Shown piece by piece: positions 44,477 to 52,691 of a stretch of 64,000 bases of DNA. Within the stretch, counting starts at the first letter, position 1, and each line of letters begins with the position of its first letter. This DNA is from Micromonospora vinacea (GTDB taxonomy: Bacteria; Actinomycetota; Actinomycetes; Mycobacteriales; Micromonosporaceae). Below the pieces are notes generated by a model that saw only the letters and a list, made by a program, of their open reading frames with translations, searched no databases and had not been told where the DNA came from. The stretch covers positions 5,642,001-5,706,000 of the forward strand of contig NZ_JADOTY010000001.1 of NCBI RefSeq assembly GCF_015751785.1, given 5' to 3'. The translations under genes were made by a program, and so were the position numbers.

Positions 44477-47400
44477 ACCTTGGCCTTCCGGCCGCGGGTG
44501 GCTTTCGCCGGTCGCCACGAGGTCAGTGCCTCGTCGGTGAGGTGCAGGCGGTTGGTGGTCTCGGCGAGGAACCCGTCGTAGATGTCCGCCGGCGAGGCGC
44601 CCCACTCCGGGTCGAACTCGCCGTGCCACTGGCGTACCCAGGGAAGGATCTCGCGCAACCCCGCGACCAGCGGCAACAGCCGGTCGTCGGCCCAGCCGTC
44701 CTCCTGCTCGCGGGCCACGATCAGGGTGGCCAGGGCCTGGGCCTGCTCGCGGTGGTCCCAGCCGGCCCAGCCGACCAGCAGCGACGGGTCACCGTCGCGG
44801 CTGGCACCGGGGTACGAGACGAACCGTTCCTTGGGTACGTCGAGCTTGCCTCGGTGCTTCCAAAAGCTGCTCTTGAGGAAGTCCGCCGAGGTGTACTTCG
44901 GCGGCACCGGGATGCCCTTGCGGAACTCCCGCTTCGCCGCCTCGTCGGGCAGCGCGTCCTCCTGCCGTTGCAGGTCCCACACCTGCTCCCAGTCGGCGCG
45001 CTTGGCCAGCCCGGTGTCCTTGTAGCGCAGCGCGGCCAGGTGCGGCACATGCTCGTCGGCGACCAGGCCGGCAATCACCTTGCCGAGATCCTGACCGGGC
45101 GCGTAAAGGTTGGCGACGGTGAGCACGTCGGGGTCGCGGCGCAACTCGTCGGCGAGCTGCGCGGTGGTCAGCGGGCGCGGCTGTTCGAGGCCGTCGACGT
45201 GCTGGTACCACAACTCCCGCGCCTCACACCGGTCCAACAGCCAGTCGCGCAGCGCCTTCTGCTGCATGACGTCCCAGCCGTCGGTGGCCCAGCGCCGCTT
45301 GCACTCCGGCCGCTCGATCAACCCGATGTTGCGGTTGCCCTCAATGATCGCGATCCGCCGCTCCACAATCGCCCGGTACTCGTCCGACCAGTGCGACGGC
45401 AGCTCCGTGATCGGCGTCGACTTGTGTCGCTCAAACCACTGCGTCTCCGCCTCGCCGGCGGCCATCTTGCGGGCGAGCACGATCTCGAATGCCCGCTCTC
45501 CGAGACTGAGCATCGGCGGCCGGACGCTCTCCGGCGCGGACAACTCCTCGTCCAGCAGCCCGTAGAGCGAGTAGACCTGCCAGTCCAACTCCTCCTGCAA
45601 GCAGATCATCTGGCCCCGTGTGATGTGCCAGTCGTATGCGGCGGGGTCCAACCGATCACGGGTGGGCACACCGGAGGCCGCAACCGCCGCCGGGCTCACC
45701 CCGGCAAGCCGCTGCGCCAGGCCGTCGATCTCCCGACTCAGTTCAAGGGGGTACGCCGACGGCAGCGGCACATTCCCTACCTTGGCACCGTTGAACTGGA
45801 AAAAATCATCCCAAGGAACTGTGCTCTGACGAGCACCGTGGGCGTCGACCGTACTTCCCATGTTGTGGCTAACTTGCTGCATCAAAAAACAGACGGCAGA
45901 ACTGTTCAAAAGACCGAGTAGACTGAGGTGCTCATCCTCGCCTGCATCAACACCCAGTTTGATAACTGGGGCCGATTGCCGATAAGTTCGGGGCTCCCTG
46001 TCAAGGACGAAGTGATTGTGGGTCGCAACGAATGCATAAGCGATGGTCCACTTGCTAGCGCCGACGTCCTTCGGCAGTTGGTGCCACTCATACCACGCAC
46101 GCTTGTCAGAAAAATAAGTCCCACCCGCAAAGGTGGCTCGATTCCCGAGCGTCGTCCGAAATGGCCAAAGGTGTTTCGCGGCGCCGTCAAGCCTGCCCTC
46201 AACAGTCAAACCCCGATCATCGTACGGGAAGAAGGAGTAGGAGCTGTCGGCACTACCCCAGTCCCGCACGTCTTCGCCGGTCGTCATGCGCCTCACCCAT
46301 CGAGAGTCTGTCCGGCTTCTCAACCAAACACGCTGAGGTGCCAACATGACGTCATCTGCGTGAGTCATGCCGAACAGCCCCACACGTTCAACGCGCGTCG
46401 CAATCCGAGCAGGATCTCCCGCCTCTATGTGTGCCACTAGATCGGCCGCGCCACCACCCGCAAGACTCCACGGATGCCTAAACAGCAGATTGCTGGAAGC
46501 GTCCTCCACGCTTACCCAGGGGCTTTCTGAGCCCGGTAGGTGAATTTGATTTACGATAGCTGACCAGACCTTACCCAGGCTCGGATCATTGGGCGTTCCT
46601 GGCTCCCCTCGAACACCCATGACAACGCGCGTGGCGCCGGCTCGGCGTCGGCTGTTTCGGCGACCGACGAGGATTACTGTTGGAGTACCGTGCCCCGGAA
46701 TGTAGGCACCCGACGTGTCGATCACGTGAGTCAGTTCGACCTGCCGAGCAAAGAACTGCTCAATCAACTTCTTGCCGAACTCTCGTTTCATAAACGAGCT
46801 GGCCGTGATCTGACCAACGTAGCCTGCGCCGCGACCGTCTTCATTAGCCAAAATTCCGAGTTCGAAGAACCGCTGCGCAAAAGGCACCGTCAGTGCATAC
46901 TCTCTGTGGCAGGCAGTATAGATCGACCGATAGATGTCGTTGAGGCTCTTATCCTTTAGATTGATATAGGGCGGATTGCCTACGACGACATGGTAACGGC
47001 CCTCTTGGAGAATTCCGGGATGATTCTGCACGTCCTCGGTGGCGTACTGGAAGTTGGCCGGGTCGTCTGCATCGTCACCGAACAAAGCCAGCTGACGGTG
47101 CTTGATGAGCGCATCGCCAACCGCGATGTGAAGAGGGAGCAAGTAGCCAACAGTGTCGTCGAGTGCCTTGAGGTCGCAGGCGCGGAGGGCTGCGACCAAT
47201 AGCCGGAAGCGAGCAATGGCTACGGCGAAGGGGTTGATGTCGACACCGTGGACGGCGTCGAGGGCGAGGCGTACCCGCTCGCGAGGGTCGCGGTTCGGGG
47301 CATGCTGCTTCCACTCCCTCAGCAGGCGGTGAAAGGCGCCGAGTACGAAGTGGCCGGAGCCGCAGGTTGGATCGATCATCTTGACAACGTCATGGCCGAA

Positions 47401-48066
47401 CTCGGCGATCGCCGGAGTGAGCGTCAAATCGAGGATGAACTCCTCGACGAACTCCGGGGTCTGGAGGAGGGCGTAGGTCTTGCGGGCCGACTCGGAGAGG
47501 TCTTGGTAGAGATCGCCGAGGAAGCGGGTGTCCCACTCCGGGTCGGTGAAGTCATGGGCAAGGCGGCCGGTCTCCCCTCTGCGGCGCCAGAAGGCGACGA
47601 GGTTCTTTGCCTCATCGTGCGACAGCGGGATCTGGTAGAGCGGGTTGTGCCGCTTGTCGAAGAGTGACTTGCCGGCCTGGGTGCTGGCGATGGCGTCGTA
47701 GCCCTGGTGCAGCCAGTCGCGGAGGGTCCTGTCGGGCTGATCGCGAAAGAACTGCGCCTCGGCCTCCTCGGCCAGCACCAGGCGATCCCCCGGGCCGGCC
47801 AGGTAGGGGTCCGGCAGCAGGGCGTTGTCCTCGCAGAAGCGTACGAAGACGCTGCCAAGCACCCAGGCGACCGCGGCCTGGGTGACGCGCTCGTCTCGCC
47901 ATGCTGCCCAGGTAGCGGCGGTGCGGCCGACCTTGAAGGCGTGGTCGTACTCGCTACGAAGGCGCAGGCGCACCCCCTCGACCGACTCGGCCTGCTCTCG
48001 CAGGTCCTTTTCCAGGTTCTTGACCTGCTTCTGCAGGTCGGACAAGAGCAGTTTCCGGTCGATCAC
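44473..48066 (-). CDS. pglX: BREX type 2 adenine-specific DNA methyltransferase PglX
   Basis: This 1,197-residue N6-adenine methyltransferase has motif I DPTCGSGHF near 231-239 (AdoMet binding) and catalytic motif IV NPPY near 362 (VVVGNPPYINLKD). It marks host DNA so that BREX spares it. The start is the GTG at 48066. The helical N-terminus (LLLSDLQKQVKNLEKDLRE) and the conserved C-terminal third match BREX PglX. The part corresponding to roughly residues 360-760 is visibly poorer in G+C than both ends of the gene, as expected for a recently exchanged target-recognition region. The gene is preceded by a small GntR regulator. Confidence 0.93.
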   Translation of the reverse strand: MIDRKLLLSDLQKQVKNLEKDLREQAESVEGVRLRLRSEYDHAFKVGRTAATWAAWRDERVTQAAVAWVLGSVFVRFCEDNALLPDPYLAGPGDRLVLAEEAEAQFFRDQPDRTLRDWLHQGYDAIASTQAGKSLFDKRHNPLYQIPLSHDEAKNLVAFWRRRGETGRLAHDFTDPEWDTRFLGDLYQDLSESARKTYALLQTPEFVEEFILDLTLTPAIAEFGHDVVKMIDPTCGSGHFVLGAFHRLLREWKQHAPNRDPRERVRLALDAVHGVDINPFAVAIARFRLLVAALRACDLKALDDTVGYLLPLHIAVGDALIKHRQLALFGDDADDPANFQYATEDVQNHPGILQEGRYHVVVGNPPYINLKDKSLNDIYRSIYTACHREYALTVPFAQRFFELGILANEDGRGAGYVGQITASSFMKREFGKKLIEQFFARQVELTHVIDTSGAYIPGHGTPTVILVGRRNSRRRAGATRVVMGVRGEPGTPNDPSLGKVWSAIVNQIHLPGSESPWVSVEDASSNLLFRHPWSLAGGGAADLVAHIEAGDPARIATRVERVGLFGMTHADDVMLAPQRVWLRSRTDSRWVRRMTTGEDVRDWGSADSSYSFFPYDDRGLTVEGRLDGAAKHLWPFRTTLGNRATFAGGTYFSDKRAWYEWHQLPKDVGASKWTIAYAFVATHNHFVLDREPRTYRQSAPVIKLGVDAGEDEHLSLLGLLNSSAVCFLMQQVSHNMGSTVDAHGARQSTVPWDDFFQFNGAKVGNVPLPSAYPLELSREIDGLAQRLAGVSPAAVAASGVPTRDRLDPAAYDWHITRGQMICLQEELDWQVYSLYGLLDEELSAPESVRPPMLSLGERAFEIVLARKMAAGEAETQWFERHKSTPITELPSHWSDEYRAIVERRIAIIEGNRNIGLIERPECKRRWATDGWDVMQQKALRDWLLDRCEARELWYQHVDGLEQPRPLTTAQLADELRRDPDVLTVANLYAPGQDLGKVIAGLVADEHVPHLAALRYKDTGLAKRADWEQVWDLQRQEDALPDEAAKREFRKGIPVPPKYTSADFLKSSFWKHRGKLDVPKERFVSYPGASRDGDPSLLVGWAGWDHREQAQALATLIVAREQEDGWADDRLLPLVAGLREILPWVRQWHGEFDPEWGASPADIYDGFLAETTNRLHLTDEALTSWRPAKATRGRKAKV

Positions 48067-48119
48067 GCGCCGACTCTAGTCGTCCCGTGGACGGGACGGG
48101 GGTACCCAAAAGGCTCGGA

Positions 48120-48141
48120 TAGGTAGCCGGCCCGCTACCTA
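48120..48141. promoter_or_regulatory. Inverted repeat between gntR and pglX
   Basis: TAGGTAGC (48120-48127) and GCTACCTA (48134-48141) form an 8-base perfect stem with a 6-base loop that overlaps the gntR stop codon. It could be an attenuating hairpin for gntR transcripts or an operator for pglX. Confidence 0.45.
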
Positions 48142-48378
48142 CGGCTCCCGCATCCAGGTCTTCGGATCGGTCACGAAGACACCCTTGCCCTGCTGCCGTC
48201 GAATCACCCGCAGCGCTTCCAACCGGGCGTAGGCCATCTGCACGGTCCCGTGGCTCACGTCGTAGCGAGCACGCAGCTCAACGATTGAGGGCAGCTTGTC
48301 CCCGGGCTTCAACTTTTTCGACCTGACGTCGGCGATCACATCATCGGCGATGCGCCAGTAATCCGGCACTTCTCGCAT
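48139..48378 (-). CDS. Minimal GntR-type winged-helix regulator
   Basis: The product has 79 residues: M-R-E-V-P-D-Y-W-R-I, then ADVRSKKLKPGDKLPSIVEL and YDVSHGTVQMAYARLEALRV, which is a complete GntR helix-turn-helix and wing (QQGKGVFVTDP). No effector domain follows, so it is a stand-alone DNA-binding unit. The ATG at 48378 is preceded by GAGGAG; the longer frame to 48423 has no support. It sits 72 bases before pglX in the same direction and probably controls pglX and the genes behind it (inference). Confidence 0.8.
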   Translation of the reverse strand: MREVPDYWRIADDVIADVRSKKLKPGDKLPSIVELRARYDVSHGTVQMAYARLEALRVIRRQQGKGVFVTDPKTWMREP

Positions 48379-48436
48379 GGCACTCCTCGCGTGGCAACCC
48401 GATTTGATCACACCGCGACGCACCTAACAAGCAACG

Positions 48437-48465
48437 TTGACTCATCTGACATGTCTAGCTATGTT
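48437..48465 (+). promoter_or_regulatory. Candidate sigma-70-type promoter for the DivIVA-like gene
   Basis: TTGACT (48437-48442) and TATGTT (48460-48465) are 17 bases apart on the plus strand, about 225 bases before the DivIVA-like start. The local DNA is AT-richer than its surroundings. The rest of the 312-base gap (48379-48690) shows no gene; the gntR promoter should lie at its left end. Confidence 0.5.
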
Positions 48466-48690
48466 GATTCCGAGCCGCTTCTCGCGTGGCAACGAGTTCG
48501 GCTCATCCCCTGGTCGGGGCGGGTGCGTGTGCCCGTCCCGACCCACCGGACTGCTCTGCTGTCGCACCGCTGAACTGGGCTGCGGTGGCGGAGCGGGCGG
48601 GTCGCCCGCGGCCCCCGCGCGGACGGCCCGCCCTTCCAGACCCACCACAAGGACCTTCCGCGCTCCCGCCTGCCCTCAGAGAGGACCGTC

Positions 48691-48984
48691 GTGGCTCAGG
48701 TGTATCGAGGTGGCCAGCCCTACCCCGCCGGCTACCCAGGCCGGCTGACGCCGCACGAGGTGCGGACCCGCGAGTTCGCCGCGCGTCGGCGCGGCGTCGA
48801 CCCCGATGAGGTACGCGAGTTCCAGGCCCGGGTGGCCAACGAACTAGCCATGCTCAACGAGACGGTACGGCTGCTCAGCCAGGAGAACGACCGGATCAAG
48901 CGGGCTTTGCGTGACTGGCAGGCCATGCACACGCGGGAGTGCCCGCCGCCGCAGGAGCGCCACCACAACTCCGGCCACTGGTGA
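48691..48984 (+). CDS. Small DivIVA-domain-like coiled-coil protein
   Basis: The product has 97 residues from a GTG preceded by AGAGAGGA. The N-terminus YPAGYPGRLTPHEVRTREF and GVDPDEVREFQARVANEL fits the DivIVA-type pattern of a short membrane-curvature domain followed by a coiled coil (VRLLSQENDRIKRALRDW). It is much shorter than true DivIVA, so a partner or cytoskeletal accessory role is possible. Bases 48847-48902 of its coiled-coil region are repeated exactly at 50427-50482. Confidence 0.72.
   Translation: MAQVYRGGQPYPAGYPGRLTPHEVRTREFAARRRGVDPDEVREFQARVANELAMLNETVRLLSQENDRIKRALRDWQAMHTRECPPPQERHHNSGHW
48847..48902 (+). repeat. 56-bp exact direct repeat, copy A (inside the DivIVA-like gene)
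   Basis: This stretch is identical over 56 bases to 50427-50482 and encodes the coiled-coil segment with LNETVRLLSQENDRIK. Copies A and B are 1.6 kb apart in the same orientation and in the same reading phase of their proteins. Confidence 0.9.
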
Positions 48985-49252
48985 CCGCGCGTCCCTCCCC
49001 GGCGACCTGCTCGTCATCGACGGCCGGGCCTCGGTGCAGTTCGCCGGGGATCGTGCCCTGACCTTCCGCGTTGTCTCAGTCTGCGACCGGCCGACGTACG
49101 AAGGTTGGGTCTGGTTGACGGGCTACGTCCTCAACCGCCGAGGCAACGCGATCGCCAAGCGCGAGGTCTTTGTTCAACTCGCCGGCCTTCGTCCCGCTCC
49201 CGTGCCCGCCGCACCCGCTTCGAGATGGCAGGGCCGCCGAGGCGCTCGTTGA
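48911..49252 (+). CDS. Hypothetical protein following the DivIVA-like gene, possibly frameshifted at its start
   Basis: The conserved-looking part starts SLPGDLLVIDGRASVQFAGD and runs through TFRVVSVCDRPTYEGWVWL and YVLNRRGNAIAKREVFVQLA. The annotated frame begins at an ATG at 48911, 74 bases inside the previous gene, adding an implausible Arg-rich leader. A GTG overlapping the previous stop (48981) would be the natural start but is in the wrong frame; one extra base near 48,991 would join them. It is therefore either a misplaced start or a small frameshift. Function unknown. Confidence 0.5.
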   Translation: MTGRPCTRGSARRRRSATTTPATGDRASLPGDLLVIDGRASVQFAGDRALTFRVVSVCDRPTYEGWVWLTGYVLNRRGNAIAKREVFVQLAGLRPAPVPAAPASRWQGRRGAR

Positions 49253-49306
49253 CCTACACCACCCACGTGCTTCTCAACTCACTCACGGATGTCTCAACAT
49301 TTGGTG

Positions 49307-50197
49307 TCACTGGGCAGTTGCTGGGCCCTTCCGCTGCCACCACGCCGTGAACAGAGTGACCACCTGCACCTTGACCTCCTCCGCGACGAGCCCTTGGCCG
49401 TCACCCATGAGCGGCACGAGGGCGTGCTGGTAGACGTCTCGATGCCGTTCGACCGATGGGCAGGCGAACACGGCCAACATCCGGAGGACGCGCACGGTGT
49501 CGGCACCCAGAAGAGGGAAGTGAGCTTCGACCAGCCGCGCCAGTGCCGACCACACTTTGTCGACGACGATATCGACAACGGCGTCCTTCACCTGCTTCGC
49601 GAGGCGGGACCTGAAGTGATTCGACAGCGCATCCTTGATGGCCTGCTTGGCCGCGTCGGCGACAAGACCGATCGCCTTGTTGGCCTTCCCAATCAACTGG
49701 ATCAGCGCCACCAGCAGGCTGCACCAGCCGTGGCTGGCCAAATCCTTCTTGATCTCTCTGGCGGTTTGCTTATCGCCGACAAGGTTGTCGATGCCGTCCG
49801 AGATTTCATCCCCTGGCTTCCCCATGACCTCATCGGCGAGGATGTTCATCCGCCCGTTGTCGAAGGTCAGCGCCACCCTGTCGCTGACCTTGAAATCACG
49901 CGGACGCCTGTCCTCGGTCCCGGAACGGGGGTCCGTGTCCCATAGATGGTCGGCAAGCTCCAGACGAGCAAGGTCGACTGACTGCTGCCGATTGTTTGCG
50001 TTGAATCCCAGTCTCCCAGCAGAGTCTCTCGTGATCTTGTCCCTGAGCGTTCGTCGCCGCTCGTCTCGTACGGCCAGGGGATCGACGGCGAGGTCCGCCC
50101 ATCCACCCCAACCATGCAGCGAGCCACCACAGCCGGAGCATTTGCAGCCCGGGTTCTGGGCATTCGCGCAATTCGGTCGATGCGTGTTCACAGCCAT
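49307..50197 (-). CDS. Hypothetical protein with N-terminal Cys cluster
   Basis: The product has 296 residues. The N-terminus HRPNCANAQNPGCKCSGCGG has four Cys in a C-x7-C-x-C-x2-C arrangement, a likely metal site. The middle is charged, with a hydrophobic helical part (SLLVALIQLIGKANKAIGLV) and long amphipathic helices to the end. No family name can be given. It is encoded against the direction of its neighbours and lies exactly between the two copies of the 56-bp repeat. Confidence 0.58.
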   Translation of the reverse strand: MAVNTHRPNCANAQNPGCKCSGCGGSLHGWGGWADLAVDPLAVRDERRRTLRDKITRDSAGRLGFNANNRQQSVDLARLELADHLWDTDPRSGTEDRRPRDFKVSDRVALTFDNGRMNILADEVMGKPGDEISDGIDNLVGDKQTAREIKKDLASHGWCSLLVALIQLIGKANKAIGLVADAAKQAIKDALSNHFRSRLAKQVKDAVVDIVVDKVWSALARLVEAHFPLLGADTVRVLRMLAVFACPSVERHRDVYQHALVPLMGDGQGLVAEEVKVQVVTLFTAWWQRKGPATAQ

Positions 50198-50381
50198 CCG
50201 CAGTCCGCCAATCGGCTCGCCGTCGCCTGGGGTGAAGCACCGATAACCCTAAGTACTTGGCTAGTCGCTGCCAATCCGGTGCTGTCGCTGAAGATCCGGC
50301 ATTCCGTCGCTCCAGCGAGATTCCTTAGCTGCCAGACGGGCCTGCGCGCCGCCCGCATCCATTGATGGTGTCGGATTGCTG

Positions 50382-50567
50382 ATGGACGTGGCCGAAACGA
50401 TCTGCAGGCCCGATGGCGACAAGCTGGCCATGCTCAACGAGACGGTACGGCTGCTCAGCCAGGAGAACGACCGGATCAAGCGAGTGCTGAAGGACTGGCA
50501 AACCACGCAACACGGCTCGCCGCGCCGCACGCTCCAACCGTGCCTCACCCTATGCTCAGCGGCATGA
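50382..50567 (+). pseudogene. Truncated duplicate of the DivIVA-like gene
   Basis: This frame of about 61 codons keeps only the coiled-coil part of the 48691 gene (KLAMLNETVRLLSQENDRIK, then RVLKDWQTTQ), and its N-terminal DivIVA-type motif is missing. The nucleotide match is exact for 56 bases and then diverges. It is probably a non-functional remnant left by duplication or by insertion of the DNA between the copies. Confidence 0.55.
50427..50482 (+). repeat. 56-bp exact direct repeat, copy B
   Basis: Second copy of the sequence at 48847-48902, inside the truncated DivIVA-like frame. The 200 bases upstream (50198-50400) hold no recognisable gene. Confidence 0.9.
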
Positions 50568-51595
50568 TCAGGCCCGCGCCACAACTGGCGACCGCTCGCG
50601 GCTGCATCCTGGGCCTGGTGCTGGGTGACGCCATCGGGGTGACGGGCGGCACGGTGCCGGCAAGCGGGCCATTACGCGCGACGAGCGCGGGCCAACTCGC
50701 CTGCTTCACCGTCGAAGGTCTGATCCGCGCTCACGTACGCGGCATGCACAAGGGACTGACCGACCCGCCCAGCATGGTCTGGTACGGCTACAGCCGATGG
50801 GCGGTGCTCCAGGGCATCACCGGTGTGAAGCCGGCACACGGAGGCGATCCGATGACAGGCTGGCTCGCCAAGGTCCCGGTGTTGCGGGAGCGACGGGGCT
50901 CCGCCCCCGCCACGGTCACCGCCCTACAGGGAGGAAGGGCCGGCACGCTGGAGCACCCCGGGGGCGCGAGCATCGGCGCACACGCCCTGACGCGCGCCCT
51001 CCCGGCGGGGCTTTGCACATGGTGGAATTCGCCTGGTGCGTTGGGCGCCAGCCTGGCAGCCCTCAGTCACGGTGGCACGGCAATGGTAGCGGCGGCGCTG
51101 GGCGCCACCATGATCCACCTGATCGGCCTGGGCAACGGTGTCGCCGGAGCCGCCATGAGGGCTCATCACATGCCGCACGGGAGTTGGTCCGGCACCAGCG
51201 CAGACACACTCGCGCCGGCGCTCGCCGCAGCCGACACCAAGCCGGCTCAGGCCGCCGAGCTGGTCCGGCTTGCCGCTGGCAACACCGCCCACAGCGCGCT
51301 GCTCGGGGGTGTTTACGTGGCGGTCTCCTTTCCTAATCGAGAGCAGGTGCGGGACGCGCTGCTATTCGCGTCATCCGTCGGCGCGAAGCACGCCGCAACG
51401 GTGGCCGGCGCCCTCCTGGGGGCCGCGCACGGCCCGGATGCCATCCCCGTCGACTGGCTGTCCCGGCTCGAACTGGCCTGGGTCGCCGACACTCTCGCCC
51501 GGGACTACGTGGCACAGGTCGAGCACAGCCCGTCCGGTGCCGAGTACGTCGAGGCGACCGACCCCCACTGGTGGAGCCGCTATCCCGGCGGCTGA
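50564..51595 (+). CDS. ADP-ribosylglycohydrolase-fold protein lacking the usual metal ligands
   Basis: The product has about 343 residues. The N-terminal GCILGLVLGDAIGVTGG is the standard opening of the ADP-ribosylglycohydrolase (DraG) family, and the overall helical layout fits (SHGGTAMVAAALGATMIHL, GGVYVAVSFPN). However, the TDDT-type motif after the first helix reads TSAGQLACFT, and the C-terminal DxDT motif reads GNTAHSALLGG, so the acidic residues that bind Mg are missing. It is likely catalytically dead or altered in activity. Start uncertain: ATG 50564 or 50552. It overlaps the convergent next gene by 16 bases. Confidence 0.65.
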   Translation: MIRPAPQLATARGCILGLVLGDAIGVTGGTVPASGPLRATSAGQLACFTVEGLIRAHVRGMHKGLTDPPSMVWYGYSRWAVLQGITGVKPAHGGDPMTGWLAKVPVLRERRGSAPATVTALQGGRAGTLEHPGGASIGAHALTRALPAGLCTWWNSPGALGASLAALSHGGTAMVAAALGATMIHLIGLGNGVAGAAMRAHHMPHGSWSGTSADTLAPALAAADTKPAQAAELVRLAAGNTAHSALLGGVYVAVSFPNREQVRDALLFASSVGAKHAATVAGALLGAAHGPDAIPVDWLSRLELAWVADTLARDYVAQVEHSPSGAEYVEATDPHWWSRYPGG

Positions 51596-52488
51596 CGATC
51601 GGGGACGGCTGGCCGCCGCTGCGGGTGCACCGCGTTGCCGCTCAAGGCGGGCGCACCTACCACCACCTGGTGCGCGACCCGAAGCGCCGGCACCACAGTT
51701 CCGTACAGGTAGGGAACGCCGGTGAGCTGTCCCCACCGGTAGATGCCCCGGGCGGAGGGATTGGTGAAAGCCGCGACGAGGGCGTCAACGCCTGCGACTC
51801 GCGCCTGTTCGACGTGTGGGGCAACCTGACGACGCCGACTGATCAGCTCGGTGAGCACCCTGTTGACCTGGACGCCCTGCACGATGCACAGCGTCGGCTC
51901 CAGGATCTTGATCGTCGCTGCCAGATGCGGGAGACAATTCCGGCTCATGGTCGCGCTGCTCAACGACCTCTCTCCGTCGGCTGTGGCCGAGCAGAGCCGC
52001 AGATTCGCCATGGCGTACGCGTCGAAGAGATGCACGGGTTGCCGTGCACCGCCTATGTGGAGCTGCTCGCCCTCGCGATCGTCCCCCGGCTGCCGCCCCA
52101 CAGCTAGCCGGAGCGCACTGGCGGTACCTCGCATGTGCGGATTCCGGCGGGTGAACGGCACGTCGGCGGATTCCATGACCTCGGCGTGGCGCTGTTCAAG
52201 AGTCACGTGCTCTCGCAGTCGCACCGTGTCCATCGCGATGACCAGGATTCGGCACGGTTTCCCGTCCAGCGTAAGGTCGTAATGACGGCCGACATGCGAT
52301 AGCTGCCCAGCGCCGTAGGACACCTCGGGCCGAGGCTCCCCACGCCGGTCGAACAGGACACTCCGCCGGCAGCTGCCCAGCTTCCGGCAGATGCAATCGC
52401 CCGACGATCCGAGAACCTGCGCGCCCATGTACCGGCGCAGCCTTTCGACGCGCGTGGCCGTGGCGAGGGTGTCGCTTGCCGCAATCAT
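51580..52488 (-). CDS. Divergent uracil-DNA-glycosylase-superfamily-like protein
   Basis: The product has 302 residues. The N-terminal region has a Cys group (GDCICRKLGSCRRS) and the block RILVIAMDTVRLREHVTLEQ, at the place where UDG proteins have their VvGEaPG motif. The central YAMANLRLCSA, RNCLPHLAATIKILEPTLCI and IVQGVQVNRVL strongly resemble the 'xxNxxxC...C...L..E...L.P..iv..G' pattern of family 4/5 uracil-DNA glycosylases. Catalytic residues are not conserved in an obvious way, so activity is uncertain. The start at 52488 is preceded by CGAGGTG. Confidence 0.5.
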   Translation of the reverse strand: MIAASDTLATATRVERLRRYMGAQVLGSSGDCICRKLGSCRRSVLFDRRGEPRPEVSYGAGQLSHVGRHYDLTLDGKPCRILVIAMDTVRLREHVTLEQRHAEVMESADVPFTRRNPHMRGTASALRLAVGRQPGDDREGEQLHIGGARQPVHLFDAYAMANLRLCSATADGERSLSSATMSRNCLPHLAATIKILEPTLCIVQGVQVNRVLTELISRRRQVAPHVEQARVAGVDALVAAFTNPSARGIYRWGQLTGVPYLYGTVVPALRVAHQVVVGAPALSGNAVHPQRRPAVPDRQPPG

Positions 52489-52691
52489 GACGACACCTCG
52501 GAGGGGTTCAGACCGAGCACCACAATCCGTGGCGTGCGCTCCAAGCCGAGCAGGTCGCCGTGGTAGGGCTCAGGGAAGCCGTCGCGAGTTGTTTGGCCGG
52601 GACCGACGCGTCGCCGAGCGGAGGTCGTCATGACCGGAAGTTAGCGACGTGTCACTGGTCAAGCCAGTACTCAACGCGAAGAATCAACCTC

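Noticed and set aside
44542..45921. 459-codon plus-strand open frame
   Set aside because: Antisense to the C-terminal part of pglX and without any recognisable motif.
48847..50482. Insertion sequence or transposon bounded by the 56-bp repeats
   Set aside because: No transposase, terminal inverted repeats or target duplication; the repeat is coding sequence, so gene duplication explains it better.
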